DNA of 64,000 nucleotides, from assembly GCF_000737865.1 (NCBI RefSeq), contig NZ_CP007287.1, forward strand, positions 978,872 to 1,042,871. Direction: 5' to 3'. This document shows positions 8,668-19,001 of the stretch, in pieces. Under the pieces are notes generated by a model that searched no databases, was not told where the DNA came from, and saw nothing but the letters and a program-made list of their open reading frames with translations. Origin of the DNA: Bifidobacterium coryneforme (GTDB taxonomy: Bacteria > Actinomycetota > Actinomycetes > Actinomycetales > Bifidobacteriaceae). The stretch's first letter is position 1. The number at the start of each line of letters is the position of its first letter. The position numbers and the translations under genes are program-made.

Positions 8668-10230
8668 TCACTCCCACTCGATGGTTGCCGGCGGCTTGGA
8701 GGTGACATCCAAAACCACACGGTTGATGCCAGTGCACTCGTTGGTGATTCGCGTGGAGATGGTGGCCAGCACATCGTAGGGAAGCCTGGACCAATCGGCC
8801 GTCATGGCATCTTCCGAACTGACGGGGCGCAGAACGATGGGTGAACCGTACGTGCGTTCATCTCCCTGGACACCGACGGAGTGGACATCGGCCAGAAGGA
8901 CCACCGGGCACTGCCATATGTCCCTGTCCAGGCCGGCCTTGGTCATTTCCTCGCGGGCGATGGCATCAGCATCCCTCAAGAGGTCAAGCCGCTCCCGGGT
9001 GATGTCACCGATGATGCGGATGCCCAGGCCGGGACCGGGGAAGGGCTGACGCCAGACGATTTCGTCAGGCAGCCCCAGCTCGGTGCCGATGGCCCGTACC
9101 TCATCCTTGAATAGGGCACGCAGAGGTTCCACAAGGGTGAAGTTCAAATCATCAGGAAGACCACCCACATTATGGTGCGACTTGATGTTGGAGGCGCCAT
9201 CCCCGCCACCGGACTCCACCACATCCGGGTAGAGGGTTCCCTGGACCAGGAAGCGGACCTCCTTCCCTTTCTGCCCGGCCTGCTCGACAACCTGTCTTGC
9301 AGCCTTCTCGAAGGTACGGATGAACTTCTCGCCGATGATCTTCCGCTTGCGCTCAGGCTCGGAAACGCCTTTCAAGGCGGCGAGGAAGTCATCTGAAGCG
9401 TCCACGGCAATCAGCTTGATGCCGGTGGCCTTGACGAAATCATGCTTGACCTGCTCCACCTCACCCTTACGCAGGAGGCCATGGTCAACAAAGACGCAGG
9501 TAAGCTGATCCCCTACCGCCTTATGGACCAGGGCGGCCGCAACGGCCGAGTCCACACCGCCCGAGAGTCCGCAGATGACCTGGTGAAGACCTACCTCGCA
9601 GCGGATCGCCTGAACCTGATCCTCGATGATATTTGAGGCGTTCCAGTTGGAGGGCAGACCGGCACAGTCATGAAGGAAGTGTTCGATGAGGTCCTGCCCC
9701 AAAGGAGTGTTGGTGACCTCGGGGTGCCACTGAACCCCATAGAGTCCCCTGTCCGGATCCTGCATGGCCGCGACCGGGGCCCCCTCGGTATGGGCCAGAA
9801 CCTCGAAGCCCTCAGGGGCCTGGATGACAGCCACACCATGGCTCATCCAGACATCCTGACTTGCCGGGGAATCCTGGAGAATTCCCTTGGAGGCATCAAT
9901 CGCAGCTTCCGTCTTGCCATACTCACCCAGGGCCGCCTTGTCGACCCGCCCGCCAAGTTCATGAGCCATGACCTGGAAGCCGTAGCAGATACCCAACACA
10001 GGTACGCCCGCTTCGAAGATGCGCTTATCGATGGTGGGGGCGCCGTCCACATACACAGAGGCAGGTCCGCCCGAGAGGATGATGGCCTGGGGGTCCTTGT
10101 TCAGCATCTGATCCACTGACATGGAATGCGGAACCAGCTCCGAATAGACGCCCGCCTCCCTGACGCGCCTGGCAATAAGCTGTGCATACTGTGCGCCGAA
10201 ATCGACCACCAGGACGGGACCCTGTGCCAT
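8668..10230 (-). CDS. guaA: GMP synthase (glutamine-hydrolysing)
   Basis: Converts XMP to GMP using ATP and the amide nitrogen of glutamine. The 520-residue product has an N-terminal class I glutamine amidotransferase domain (nucleophile Cys82 in GICYGF, His/Glu of QWHPEV near 168-170), an ATP-pyrophosphatase domain with P-loop [11 protein letters not shown] (about 219-229), and the GMP-synthase dimerisation domain ending [11 protein letters not shown]. Start ATG 10230 follows AAGGAGT. It converges on xpt and diverges from xfp across a 417-base spacer. All catalytic residues I checked are intact. Confidence 0.97.
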   Translation of the reverse strand: MAQGPVLVVDFGAQYAQLIARRVREAGVYSELVPHSMSVDQMLNKDPQAIILSGGPASVYVDGAPTIDKRIFEAGVPVLGICYGFQVMAHELGGRVDKAALGEYGKTEAAIDASKGILQDSPASQDVWMSHGVAVIQAPEGFEVLAHTEGAPVAAMQDPDRGLYGVQWHPEVTNTPLGQDLIEHFLHDCAGLPSNWNASNIIEDQVQAIRCEVGLHQVICGLSGGVDSAVAAALVHKAVGDQLTCVFVDHGLLRKGEVEQVKHDFVKATGIKLIAVDASDDFLAALKGVSEPERKRKIIGEKFIRTFEKAARQVVEQAGQKGKEVRFLVQGTLYPDVVESGGGDGASNIKSHHNVGGLPDDLNFTLVEPLRALFKDEVRAIGTELGLPDEIVWRQPFPGPGLGIRIIGDITRERLDLLRDADAIAREEMTKAGLDRDIWQCPVVLLADVHSVGVQGDERTYGSPIVLRPVSSEDAMTADWSRLPYDVLATISTRITNECTGINRVVLDVTSKPPATIEWE

Positions 10231-10647
10231 ATGACTCCTTATATATACGTGTATCTAGCTTGGTGACCTTACCTGCACCGGAACCTGGATTCCGGACATA
10301 AGGATACCTATAGTATTGCCGGTGTTTCAGACAATGATAGTACCCGCATTCGCCCCCGTTGACTGGTTGAGGCACACGGATGCCACGTAAACCCCCGTAG
10401 GCTTTTCGGTCCTATAACATTCAGACTCAAATGGCCTTGTTCCAGACTACCAAGATGAGTGAAACCAGACAAAATATGCGCTTTTCCTCACAATAGTGAA
10501 CACCCACAGTAAGAAAACGCTCAGAAAGTCGGCTCTCTCACGTACCATAAGAGGCATTGGATATGGGTCCTGACTGGCGTTGAAGAAACGACATTATGAC
10601 CTGTAACCGAGGATAATAAACAATCGCACTAAAGTGCAGGAGTACAC
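10231..10647. other. Intergenic region between divergent guaA and xfp
   Basis: This spacer contains both promoters. An inverted repeat CCGGAA-CCTGGA-TTCCGG lies at 10278-10295, about 50 bases upstream of guaA. A possible -10 element GATAAT for xfp is at 10612-10617 without a convincing -35. The xfp Shine-Dalgarno GCAGGAG is just before 10648. No copy of the LacI-type palindrome found at pyk and eno is present here, and there is no convincing small ORF or structured RNA. Confidence 0.45.
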
Positions 10648-13122
10648 ATGACGAATCCTGTTATTGGCACCCCCTGGGCGAAGCTGGAAACCCCCATCGC
10701 CGAGGAGACCCTCGAGGCCGTCGATAAGTATTGGCGCGCCGCCAATTACCTTTCCATCGGACAGATCTATCTTCGCAGCAACCCCCTGATGAAGGAACCC
10801 TTCACCCGGGAGGATGTCAAGCACCGTCTGGTAGGCCACTGGGGCACCACCCCCGGCCTGAACTTCCTGCTGGGCCATATCAACCGACTGATTGCGGACC
10901 ATCAGCAGAACACCGTGATCATCATGGGACCGGGCCACGGCGGCCCCGCCGGTACCTCCCAGTCCTACCTGGACGGTACCTACAACGAGTACTACCCCCA
11001 GATCACCAATGATGAGTCCGGGATGCAGAAGTTCTTCCGCCAGTTCTCCTACCCGGGCGGCATCCCCTCTCACTTCGCCCCGGAGACCCCCGGGTCCATC
11101 CACGAGGGCGGCGAGCTGGGCTATGCCCTCTCCCACGCCTATGGCGCCATCATGAACAACCCCAGCCTCTTCGTGCCCTGCATCGTCGGCGACGGCGAAG
11201 CTGAGACCGGCCCCCTGGCCACCGGCTGGCAGTCCAACAAGCTGGTCAACCCCCGCACCGACGGCATCGTCCTGCCGATCCTGCACCTGAACGGCTACAA
11301 GATCGCCAACCCGACCATCCTGTCGCGCATTTCCGACGAGGAACTCCATGAGTTCTTCCACGGTATGGGTTACGAGCCCTTCGAGTTCGTCGCCGGCTTC
11401 GACGATGAGGACCACATCTCCATCCACGCTCGGTTCGCCGAACTCATGGAGACCGTCTTCGACAAGATCTGCGACATCAAGGCTCGTGCACAGACCGACG
11501 ATATGACTCGTCCCTTCTACCCGATGATCATCTTCCGCACGCCCAAGGGTTGGACCTGCCCCAAGTTCATCGATGGCAAGAAGACCGAGGGCTCCTGGCG
11601 TTCGCACCAGGTGCCGCTGGCTTCCGCACGCGACACCGAGGCTCACTTCCAGGTCCTCAAGGACTGGCTGTCCTCCTACAACCCCAGCGAGCTCTTCGAC
11701 GAGAAGGGCGCTCTGCGGCCCGAGGTGACCAGCTTCATGCCCAAGGGCGACCTGCGTATCGGCGAGAACCCGAATGCCAACGGCGGACGTCTCCTGAAGC
11801 CGCTGGAGCTGCCTGACGTTCACGACTACGAGATCGACGTCAAGAAGCACGGTCATGGCTGGGGCGCCACCGAGGCCACCCGCGTCCTGGGTTACTACAC
11901 CCGCGACGTCATGGCCAAGAACCCCACCGACTTCCGCATCTTCGGCCCCGACGAGACGGCTTCGAACCGTCTGGCCGCCGCCTTCGATGTGACCAACAAG
12001 CAGTGGGACGCCGACTACCTCTCCGAGCTGACCGACGAGCACATGGCCCACACCGGCCAGATCATCGAGCAGCTCTCCGAGCACCAGATGGAAGGCTTCC
12101 TGGAGGGTTACCTCCTGACCGGTCGTCACGGCATCTGGAGCTCCTATGAGTCCTTCGTGCACGTTGTCGATTCGATGATCAACCAGCACGCCAAGTGGCT
12201 GGAGGCAACGGTCCGCGAGATTCCGTGGCGCAAGCCCATCGCCGGCATGAACCTCCTGGTCACCTCGCATGTCTGGCGCCAGGACCACAACGGGTTCTCG
12301 CATCAGGATCCCGGCTTCGTCGACATCCTGCTGAACAAGAACTTCAACAACGACCACGTCAGCAACATCTACTTCCCCGCGGATGCCAACATGCTGCTGA
12401 ACGTCGGTGAGCGTTGCTACAAGTCCACCAACTGCATCAACGCCATCTTCGCCGGCAAGCAGCCCGCAGCCACCTATCAGACTGTGGACGAAGCGGCAGC
12501 CGAGCTGGAGAAGGGCGCTGCACGTTGGGATTGGGCTTCCAACGCCAAGGACGCCGAGGATGCCGACGTCGTCATCGCCACCGCTGGTGACGTCCCCACC
12601 CAGGAGGCTCTGGCAGCCGATGACATGCTTCAGAAGCTGGGTCTGAAGGTCCAGTTCGTGAATGTTGTCGACCTGCTGAAGATCCAGGATGTCGAGGAGA
12701 ACGACCAGGCCCTGTCCGATGAGGAGTTCACTGAGCTCTTCAGCAAGGACAAGCCCGTCCTCTTCGCCTTCCACGCCTATCCGGGCTCGATCTACCGACT
12801 GATCCACGGCCGTCCCAACCATGACAGCTTCAAGGTTCACGGTTACGAGGAGCAGGGTTCCACCACCACACCCTTCGATATGGTGCGCGTCAACAACATG
12901 GATCGTTGGTGCCTGGCGGCCTCCGCCCTGCAGATGGTGGACGCACAGAAGTACGCCGACCAGATCGACAAGTGGACCAAGTTCCGCGACGAGGCCTTCC
13001 AGTTCGCCGTGGACAAGGGTTACGACCACCCCGATTACACCGATTGGGTCTGGCCCGATGCCAACCGCGCCGGACAGGAGACCATCTCCGCAACCGCCGC
13101 GACCGCCGGAGACAACGAGTAA
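10648..13122 (+). CDS. xfp: D-xylulose-5-phosphate/D-fructose-6-phosphate phosphoketolase
   Basis: Key enzyme of the bifid shunt: with thiamine diphosphate and phosphate it cleaves fructose-6-P to acetyl-P and erythrose-4-P, and xylulose-5-P to acetyl-P and glyceraldehyde-3-P. The 824-residue length and start [14 protein letters not shown] match bifidobacterial Xfp. Visible signatures are the N-terminal segment [11 protein letters not shown], the family motif [14 protein letters not shown], the ThDP/metal motif GDGEAETGP (from about residue 181), and the C-terminal [11 protein letters not shown]. Codon use is strongly biased to C/G-ending codons, as expected for an abundant protein; this also leaves a very long meaningless antisense frame. 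It is followed by a strong terminator and then pta and ackA, which use its acetyl-P product. Confidence 0.98.
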   Translation: MTNPVIGTPWAKLETPIAEETLEAVDKYWRAANYLSIGQIYLRSNPLMKEPFTREDVKHRLVGHWGTTPGLNFLLGHINRLIADHQQNTVIIMGPGHGGPAGTSQSYLDGTYNEYYPQITNDESGMQKFFRQFSYPGGIPSHFAPETPGSIHEGGELGYALSHAYGAIMNNPSLFVPCIVGDGEAETGPLATGWQSNKLVNPRTDGIVLPILHLNGYKIANPTILSRISDEELHEFFHGMGYEPFEFVAGFDDEDHISIHARFAELMETVFDKICDIKARAQTDDMTRPFYPMIIFRTPKGWTCPKFIDGKKTEGSWRSHQVPLASARDTEAHFQVLKDWLSSYNPSELFDEKGALRPEVTSFMPKGDLRIGENPNANGGRLLKPLELPDVHDYEIDVKKHGHGWGATEATRVLGYYTRDVMAKNPTDFRIFGPDETASNRLAAAFDVTNKQWDADYLSELTDEHMAHTGQIIEQLSEHQMEGFLEGYLLTGRHGIWSSYESFVHVVDSMINQHAKWLEATVREIPWRKPIAGMNLLVTSHVWRQDHNGFSHQDPGFVDILLNKNFNNDHVSNIYFPADANMLLNVGERCYKSTNCINAIFAGKQPAATYQTVDEAAAELEKGAARWDWASNAKDAEDADVVIATAGDVPTQEALAADDMLQKLGLKVQFVNVVDLLKIQDVEENDQALSDEEFTELFSKDKPVLFAFHAYPGSIYRLIHGRPNHDSFKVHGYEEQGSTTTPFDMVRVNNMDRWCLAASALQMVDAQKYADQIDKWTKFRDEAFQFAVDKGYDHPDYTDWVWPDANRAGQETISATAATAGDNE

Positions 13123-13176
13123 TATCACCGGTAAGTTCCTTGGGCTGATTCGTCAGTCCCGGCACCGGTAAACTCC

Positions 13177-13213
13177 AAAATCCCCACCGTCTTCGGGCGG
13201 TGGGGATTTTCCC
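13177..13213 (+). terminator. Intrinsic terminator after xfp
   Basis: Perfect 13-bp stem AAAATCCCCACCG / CGGTGGGGATTTT around TCTTCGGG, followed by CCC. It lies 55 bases past the xpk-type stop and should separate xfp from pta transcription. Confidence 0.85.
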
Positions 13214-13387
13214 TATCCATGAAGATCCCCTGGGGCGGCTTCTGAAAACCATCAGGTCGATTTACTTTGCCGAAAGGCATGACATCGGCGTGCACAACAG
13301 GCAGGCACTTCGGCTGCCATCGGCACTATACTGATGAATGGTTGTGAACAAGGCAGTCACATACAACGTATGAACGGGAGAGGCACA

Positions 13388-15079
13388 GTGAGACCTACAA
13401 GCATCACCATCATCAGCCCGGAGGCGGCAAACGGCCGTAACGTCGTGGCCTACGGTCTGACAAAGGCCCTTTCAGCCCGGATGAAGACGGCCATCCTGCG
13501 TCCGGTGGCCTGCCACAAGGAGATGCTGACCAACACCCTCATCGCAGCCAGCAGTGCTCAGGACCTGACCGCAGCGGACAGTCGAGGAACATGCCCCTGC
13601 AAGGCCACACAGGACACGGTCCAGACCCGCGCAGATGCCCTGGTGGCCCGCGACCGGGTCATTGCGCAGACCGACCCCGATATGCTTCTGGTAGTAGGCA
13701 GCGACCATTCCAAAGTATTTGACCCTGAGATCATGGAGCTGAATTCCGACATCGCCGCAGACCTCCGCTCCCCCGTCCTTCTGGTGGTCTGCACCATCGG
13801 ACGCGAACCCGGGCAGGTTCTGAAGACCGTTCAGGCCTGCCGCAAGACCGTCGAAGCCAGTGGCACCACCCTGGCCGGGGTATTCATCTCAGGGTGCGAG
13901 GAAGAGCAGAAAGAACCCCTGCAAGAAGCCTTCAGGGATTATGATCGCCCGATCTGGACCGTCTCCAAGAGGGAATTCGACACTGCCCCGGAAGCTGAGC
14001 AGGTACGCGAAGAGGCCTACAGCGCATTCAGCAGCGATGTCAACATCGACCAGGTGCTCAAGGCCGTTGAGGAGTCTAATCCTCAAGTTACCACCCCTGT
14101 AGCCTTCCAGAACGACCTCCTGGCCAGAGCCAAGGCAGACAAGAAGACCATTGTGCTGCCTGAGGGAGGCGAGGACCGCATCATCAAGGCCGCCGACTAC
14201 CTGCTGGCCCGCGACATCGTCGATCTGATCATCGTCGGCGAAGAGGATGCCATCCTGGCACGCGGCAAGGAGTTGGGGCTGACCAGTCTTGACAAGGCCA
14301 CCTTCCAGGCCATGGACGACGAGAGTGTCCTGGAACCCATGACCGATAAACTCTGTGAACTCAGAGCCAAGAAGGGAATGACCCACGACCAGGCACGTCA
14401 GCAGCTGGCCGATGCCTCCTACTTCGGTACCATGCTGGTCATCATGGGCAGGGCCGATGGTCTGGTCTCCGGTTCCATCAACTCCACAGCCAATACAGTC
14501 CGTCCCGCCCTCCAGGTCATCAAGACCAAACCTGATGCCACCCTCGTCTCCGGGGCCTTCCTCATGTGCTTCCGAGACCATGTGGCCGTCTTCGCCGACT
14601 GTGCAATCAACCTGAACCCCAACGCCGAGCAGCTGGCCGATATCGCCATCCAATCGGCCCAGACCGCGAAGTCGTTTGGCATCGAGCCCAAGGTCGGTAT
14701 GCTCTCATATTCCACACTGGGCTCCGGTAAGGGTCCCGATGTGGATCTGGTCGAGGAGGCCACCCGTTTGGCCAAGGAGAAGGCCCCTGACCTGCCCATC
14801 GTCGGGTCAATCCAGTTCGACGCGGCCTGGTCCCCCAGCGTGGCCGCCACCAAGGCCCAGGGCGACCCCGTCGCCGGCCAGGTCAACGTCTTCGTCTTCC
14901 CCAACCTCTGTGCAGGAAACATCGGTTACAAGGCCGTCCAGCGCACCTCGGGTGCCCTGGCCATCGGCCCTGTCCTGCAGGGTCTGAACCGACCGGTGAA
15001 CGACCTCTCCCGTGGTGCTTTGGTGGCCGACATCATCAATACCGTGGCCCTGACCGCCGTCGAAGCCCAGCAGGAATGA
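13388..15079 (+). CDS. pta: Phosphate acetyltransferase, long form
   Basis: Interconverts acetyl-CoA and acetyl-phosphate; with ackA it links CoA-bound acetyl units to the acetate pathway. The 563-residue product has an N-terminal P-loop-like/DRTGG regulatory region (about 1-220, starting RPTSITIISPEAANGRN) and a C-terminal PTA_PTB catalytic domain (about 240-560) with VLPEGGEDRIIKAAD, GSINSTANTVRPALQ and SYSTLGSGKGPDVD. I start at GTG 13388 because GGGAGAGGC precedes it; an in-frame ATG at 13370 would contain that ribosome site inside the gene. The N-terminal domain lacks a clear Walker A lysine, so nucleotide binding there is doubtful. A terminator follows. Confidence 0.95.
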   Translation: MRPTSITIISPEAANGRNVVAYGLTKALSARMKTAILRPVACHKEMLTNTLIAASSAQDLTAADSRGTCPCKATQDTVQTRADALVARDRVIAQTDPDMLLVVGSDHSKVFDPEIMELNSDIAADLRSPVLLVVCTIGREPGQVLKTVQACRKTVEASGTTLAGVFISGCEEEQKEPLQEAFRDYDRPIWTVSKREFDTAPEAEQVREEAYSAFSSDVNIDQVLKAVEESNPQVTTPVAFQNDLLARAKADKKTIVLPEGGEDRIIKAADYLLARDIVDLIIVGEEDAILARGKELGLTSLDKATFQAMDDESVLEPMTDKLCELRAKKGMTHDQARQQLADASYFGTMLVIMGRADGLVSGSINSTANTVRPALQVIKTKPDATLVSGAFLMCFRDHVAVFADCAINLNPNAEQLADIAIQSAQTAKSFGIEPKVGMLSYSTLGSGKGPDVDLVEEATRLAKEKAPDLPIVGSIQFDAAWSPSVAATKAQGDPVAGQVNVFVFPNLCAGNIGYKAVQRTSGALAIGPVLQGLNRPVNDLSRGALVADIINTVALTAVEAQQE

Positions 15080-15124
15080 GCCCGATAGCGACACACACTT
15101 ACAGGGTTTGTACAGCATCCTTCT

Positions 15125-15160
15125 GAGGCCCCGGCACTTTACAGGCCGGGGCCTCTCGCT
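15125..15160 (+). terminator. Intrinsic terminator after pta
   Basis: Stem GAGGCCCCGGC / GCCGGGGCCTC with a 9-base loop, followed by T-containing TCGCTTGGGTTT. It makes pta and ackA at least partly separate transcription units. Confidence 0.75.
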
Positions 15161-15290
15161 TGGGTTTGGAACCACCGGAAGCTCAGGTATCAAAAACAGC
15201 ATTTCAAAGCCATTTGTAAGGGGTGGCGAGTAATCTGTTGACTGATTGAGGAGCTGTATGCTCCATCCAGTACATCAGGAGGATGCCCCA

Positions 15291-16517
15291 ATGGCGAAAA
15301 CCGTCCTAGTCATCAATTCGGGTTCCAGCTCGATCAAGTATCAGCTGGTGGATCTGGAGACCAGCCAGGCCCTGGCCTCCGGCCTGGTCGAGAAGATCGG
15401 CGAACCCGTTGACGGACATTACAAGCATGAGTATCAGGGTCAGAAGCATGAGCTGGAAGAGCCCATCCACAACCACGAGACCGGCCTGAAGCGTGTTCTG
15501 GACTTCTTCAAAGAGTATGGCCCGAATCTGGACGAAGCCGGAATCATCGCTGTCGGTCACAGGGTGGTCCAGGGCGGCTCCCTCTTCCCCAAGCCTGCAC
15601 TGCTGACAGAAAAGACCCTGAGCCAGGTCAAGGATCTGGCGGTTCTTGCTCCCCTCCACAACGGTCCCGAGGCCGAGGGGGCCGAAGTCATGAGCAAGCT
15701 CATGCCCGATACTCCGCAGGTCTTCGTCTTCGATTCCTCCTTCTTCTTCGATCTGCCCAAGCAAGCCTCCACGTACGCACTGAACAAGGAGATTGCCGAG
15801 CGGTATCAGATCCGTCGCTACGGTGCCCACGGCACCAGCCATCAGTATGTGGGTCAGCTGGTCCCCGACCTGATCGGCAAGCCCGCCGAAGGTCTGCGCC
15901 AGATTGTGCTGCACATCGGTAACGGGGCTTCAGCCTCTGCACAGGTCTCCGGCAAGCCGATTGAGACCTCCATGGGCCTGACCCCCCTGGAAGGTCTGGT
16001 CATGGGCGGCCGTACCGGCGACATCGACCCCGCCGTGGTCTTCCACCTGATTCGCAACGCCCACATGAGCGTCGACGAACTGGACACCCTCTTCAACAAG
16101 CGTTCCGGCATGACCGGCATGACCGGCTTCGGTGACATGCGTGAGATTCACCGTCTGATCGCCGAGGGCGACAAGGATGCCAAGCTGGCACTCGACATCT
16201 ATGTTCACCGCATCGTCGGCTACATCGGAAACTACACCGCTCAGATGGGCGGCCTGGATGCCATCACCTTTACCGCTGGTGTCGGTGAGAACGATGAAAT
16301 CGTCCGCAGACGCGTCATCCAGCAGCTCGCTCCCTTCGGCATCAAGCTGGATGAGGCCAAGAACGATGTGCGGTCCAAGGAACGCAGAATCATCTCGACC
16401 CCCGACAGTTCGGTCAAGGTCTGCATCGTCCCCACCAACGAAGAGCTCTCCATCGCCCGTCAGGCAGAGGTCGTCGCCAACGAGGGTGATTCCTACGGCA
16501 ACAAGTTCCAGGCCTGA
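15291..16517 (+). CDS. ackA: Acetate kinase
   Basis: Transfers phosphate from acetyl-P to ADP, giving acetate and ATP, the final energy-yielding step of the bifid shunt. The 408-residue product has the ASKHA-fold signatures VINSGSSSIKYQL (near 6-18), GHRVVQGG, the catalytic-arginine region near VVQGG, LHIGNGASA and FTAGVGENDE. The start is ATG 15291, 8 bases after AGGAGG; an in-frame upstream ATG-containing stretch from 15246 has no family similarity. It is third in the xfp, pta, ackA row and ends before a long hairpin that separates it from the convergent HisN-like gene. Confidence 0.97.
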   Translation: MAKTVLVINSGSSSIKYQLVDLETSQALASGLVEKIGEPVDGHYKHEYQGQKHELEEPIHNHETGLKRVLDFFKEYGPNLDEAGIIAVGHRVVQGGSLFPKPALLTEKTLSQVKDLAVLAPLHNGPEAEGAEVMSKLMPDTPQVFVFDSSFFFDLPKQASTYALNKEIAERYQIRRYGAHGTSHQYVGQLVPDLIGKPAEGLRQIVLHIGNGASASAQVSGKPIETSMGLTPLEGLVMGGRTGDIDPAVVFHLIRNAHMSVDELDTLFNKRSGMTGMTGFGDMREIHRLIAEGDKDAKLALDIYVHRIVGYIGNYTAQMGGLDAITFTAGVGENDEIVRRRVIQQLAPFGIKLDEAKNDVRSKERRIISTPDSSVKVCIVPTNEELSIARQAEVVANEGDSYGNKFQA

Positions 16518-16582
16518 GACCGGGCTCTCCAACCCTCGCCTTATCCCCTCCGGGGAGTAAGACCATAGGGTAGGCGGTCAGG

Positions 16583-16637
16583 TATGAAATGAGGTCGTCA
16601 ACCACAGTTCAAATGTGGTTGACGACCTCATTTCATA
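16583..16637. terminator. 24-bp perfect hairpin between ackA and hisN-like gene
   Basis: TATGAAATGAGGTCGTCAAC plus CACA (16583-16606) is perfectly complementary to 16614-16637, with a 7-base loop. The stem is unusually long and has no proper U-tract, though its ends are A/T-rich on both strands. It most likely ends both convergent transcripts. Confidence 0.6.
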
Positions 16638-16643
16638 TCGTCA

Positions 16644-17441
16644 TCAGCCCAAAGCCGACAAGGCCTCCTTGTGCAGAAGTCCGTTACTGGCCAGGCCATT
16701 GCCTCCCCAGGGACCTGGATTGCCTGACAGGTCTGTGAAGGTGCCTCCTGCCTCGGTCACAATGGGGACCAGCGCCCCCATATCGTAGAGGTCCAGCTCC
16801 GGCTCGGCAGCCAGATCGATGGCTCCCTGGGCCAGGAGCATGTACTGCCAGAAATCGCCGAATCCGCGCAAACGCCATATCCTATCCGTCAGGTCGATAA
16901 GCTGCTCCCGCCGGCCGATGGCCTTCCACCCGGTCAGGGACGATATGGACATGGAGGCATCTTCCATACGATCCACCTTGGATACGTGGATTGCCTGGGG
17001 GGCTTCGCCCTGCCGCACCATATAGGCACCCATCCCTCGGGCGGCGTACCAGATGGTACCCAGCATAGGGGCGGAAACCACACCGACCACCATTTGGTGA
17101 TCCACTTCCAGCCCTATCAGGGTTGCCCATACGGGGACACCACGCAAATAGTTCTTGGTTCCGTCAATAGGGTCGATGATCCATCGTCGTCCGTTGGACT
17201 CCTGCCTTCCCAGCTCTTCTGCATAGACGGTGTCATCAGGCCTGACCTCGGCCAGTATGCGACGGATCACCGCTTCCGCTTCCCTATCGGCCTGGGTGAC
17301 AGGTGTATTGTCCGCTTTCCGTTCGACGTGGAGATGCGGCGACTTGAAATAGTCCGTAGTGACCAGGTCCGCCTGTCCGGCCATGGCAATGGCCAGGTCC
17401 AGATCGTCCTGCAAGGACCACTCCTCAGCCTCGATGCTCAT
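16644..17441 (-). CDS. hisN: Inositol-monophosphatase-family phosphatase, probably histidinol-phosphatase
   Basis: Mg2+-dependent phosphatase. The 265-residue protein has the family metal-binding signatures: AEELG (near 73-77), WIIDPIDGTKNYLRG (about 87-101), and DLYDMGALVPIVTEAGG near residue 215. The WIIDPIDGTKNF/Y form and length are typical of actinobacterial HisN, which removes phosphate from histidinol-P; inositol-1-phosphatase or another sugar-phosphatase role is the alternative. Start ATG 17441 follows AAAGGAACC. It lies 34 bases after aroA and is probably co-transcribed with it, which fits an amino-acid biosynthesis role. Confidence 0.8.
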   Translation of the reverse strand: MSIEAEEWSLQDDLDLAIAMAGQADLVTTDYFKSPHLHVERKADNTPVTQADREAEAVIRRILAEVRPDDTVYAEELGRQESNGRRWIIDPIDGTKNYLRGVPVWATLIGLEVDHQMVVGVVSAPMLGTIWYAARGMGAYMVRQGEAPQAIHVSKVDRMEDASMSISSLTGWKAIGRREQLIDLTDRIWRLRGFGDFWQYMLLAQGAIDLAAEPELDLYDMGALVPIVTEAGGTFTDLSGNPGPWGGNGLASNGLLHKEALSALG

Positions 17442-17475
17442 GATATGGTTCCTTTCGCTGAATCCCCGAGGCGGC

Positions 17476-18834
17476 TCAGCCTCGCCTGCCTTCCGACAGC
17501 ATCCCAGCCCACATGCCGGGGAAGTCGGGCATGGTTTTGGCCGTGGTGCCGATGTTGCGCACCCGGATACCAGGTATCCTCAGTCCAATCATTGCGGCAA
17601 AGGTGGCCATGCGATGATCCGCATAGGTCTCCATGACAGCCCCATGCATGTCCTGGATGGGTACGGGTTCAATGGCCAGTCCATCATCCAGTTCACAGGC
17701 GCAGCCTCCCACCTTGGTGATTTCCGTCACCAACGCCTTGAGCCTGTTGGTTTCATGTCCTCGCAAATGGGCAATGCCGTGAAGGCGACTCGGACCGTCC
17801 GCAAAGACCAGCATCGCCGCAATGGAGGGAACAATCTCACCTGCCGGTGACAAGTCGAAGTCACCAAGGCCGTGGATGACATCTCCGCCCGTTACCCTGC
17901 ATGAGGTGCCCCCCTGCCCGTCGGGAACCATCTCAACCGTCGCCCCCAGTGTCTCCAGATATCCCGGCAGCAGGCCGCCAGGTTGGGTCGTCCGGTCAGG
18001 CCAGTTGGGCACACAGACCTGTCCGCCTCCTATCAGGGCAGCCCCGAGGAAGGGAGCGGCATTCGACAGGTCGGGTTCCACCTGGACCCGATTGGGTAAC
18101 TGCGTCCCCGCCGCTCCCCTGCCTTCAACACTCCACCGACAGTGTGCTTCATCCGCCATGACTTCGAGCCCGGCCTGGCGAAGATCCTCAACGGTCATGG
18201 CGATATGCGGAAGACTGGGAAGATGCTCACCTGAGTGGACGATGGTCATGGTGCCATCCGCCCTGGCAGCCAGAAGCAGAAGTCCGGAAATGAACTGTGA
18301 TGAGGCCGAAGAATCGATGGTGACTACTCTGCCGGTCAGATGATCCGGTGGCGTCAGCACAAAGGGAAGAAACCCTTCCTCCCCCAGATACTCAATCTTG
18401 GCCCCCAGCTGGGCCAACCCGTCAAGGAGGGGGCCCATGGGACGATGATAGGCCTGACGATCCCCGTCGAAGCGAGTGGGGCCATCCGCCAGCATGGCCA
18501 GACCAGGCACGAACCGCATGACGGTTCCGGCAAGCCCGCAGTCCACCCGGGCCCCACCGGTGAAGCGACCATCAGCTGGTGGAAGGACCTCCAAACTCGT
18601 CGGGTTGTCCGGATCGATCCGGCAATCCACCCCGAGAGCCTCCAGGGACCGGATCATCAGGTCCGTATCCCGTGACCTGAGCAGACCGGTCAGTCTGACA
18701 GGTCGATTTCCCAGTGCCGCCAAAACCAGATACCTGTTGGAGAGGGATTTGCTCCCCGGTATGGTTACCTTGGCATTCAAGGATTCGGTGGCCTGCGGTG
18801 CCGCCCATGTCTCTTCCACTGTCATGGTCCCCAT
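17476..18834 (-). CDS. aroA: 3-phosphoshikimate 1-carboxyvinyltransferase (EPSP synthase)
   Basis: Sixth step of the shikimate pathway: joins PEP and shikimate-3-P to EPSP. The 452-residue product shows the substrate-binding motif GSKSLSNRYLVLAA (about 27-40), the glycine-rich segment DCGLAGTVMRF, SSASSQFISGLLLLAA and the C-terminal ETYADHRMATFAAMIGL. The start is either ATG 18834 or ATG 18825, three codons later; GGGGACC before the second makes it equally likely. It is followed by the HisN-like gene and lies head-to-head with tRNA-Pro. Confidence 0.95.
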   Translation of the reverse strand: MGTMTVEETWAAPQATESLNAKVTIPGSKSLSNRYLVLAALGNRPVRLTGLLRSRDTDLMIRSLEALGVDCRIDPDNPTSLEVLPPADGRFTGGARVDCGLAGTVMRFVPGLAMLADGPTRFDGDRQAYHRPMGPLLDGLAQLGAKIEYLGEEGFLPFVLTPPDHLTGRVVTIDSSASSQFISGLLLLAARADGTMTIVHSGEHLPSLPHIAMTVEDLRQAGLEVMADEAHCRWSVEGRGAAGTQLPNRVQVEPDLSNAAPFLGAALIGGGQVCVPNWPDRTTQPGGLLPGYLETLGATVEMVPDGQGGTSCRVTGGDVIHGLGDFDLSPAGEIVPSIAAMLVFADGPSRLHGIAHLRGHETNRLKALVTEITKVGGCACELDDGLAIEPVPIQDMHGAVMETYADHRMATFAAMIGLRIPGIRVRNIGTTAKTMPDFPGMWAGMLSEGRRG

Positions 18835-18927
18835 GATAGCCGCAAGCGCGGAGCTTGACCGAAACCAGACGGTTGGGCCATCGTGCTATATTGATGAATT
18901 GTGCCTGGCGGGACCACCTCCGGGCAA

Positions 18928-19001
18928 CGGGCTATAGCGCAGCTTGGTAGCGCGCCTGCTTTGGGAGCAGGATGTCGCCGGTTCAAATCCGGCTAGCCCG
19001 A
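18928..19001 (+). tRNA. tRNA-Pro(UGG)
   Basis: A 74-base cloverleaf with acceptor stem CGGGCTA / TAGCCCG and discriminator A, anticodon stem CCTGC / GCAGG, loop TTTGGGA and anticodon TGG at 18962-18964, and T-arm GCCGG-TTCAAAT-CCGGC. No CCA is encoded. Its 3' end overlaps, on the other strand, the last codons of the NUDIX gene. Confidence 0.95.

Noticed and set aside
10594-13128. 844-codon open frame antisense to xfp
   Set aside because: Shadow of codon bias: highly expressed GC-rich genes avoid TTA, CTA and TCA codons, which are the antisense stops. The frame has no protein family character or ribosome site.
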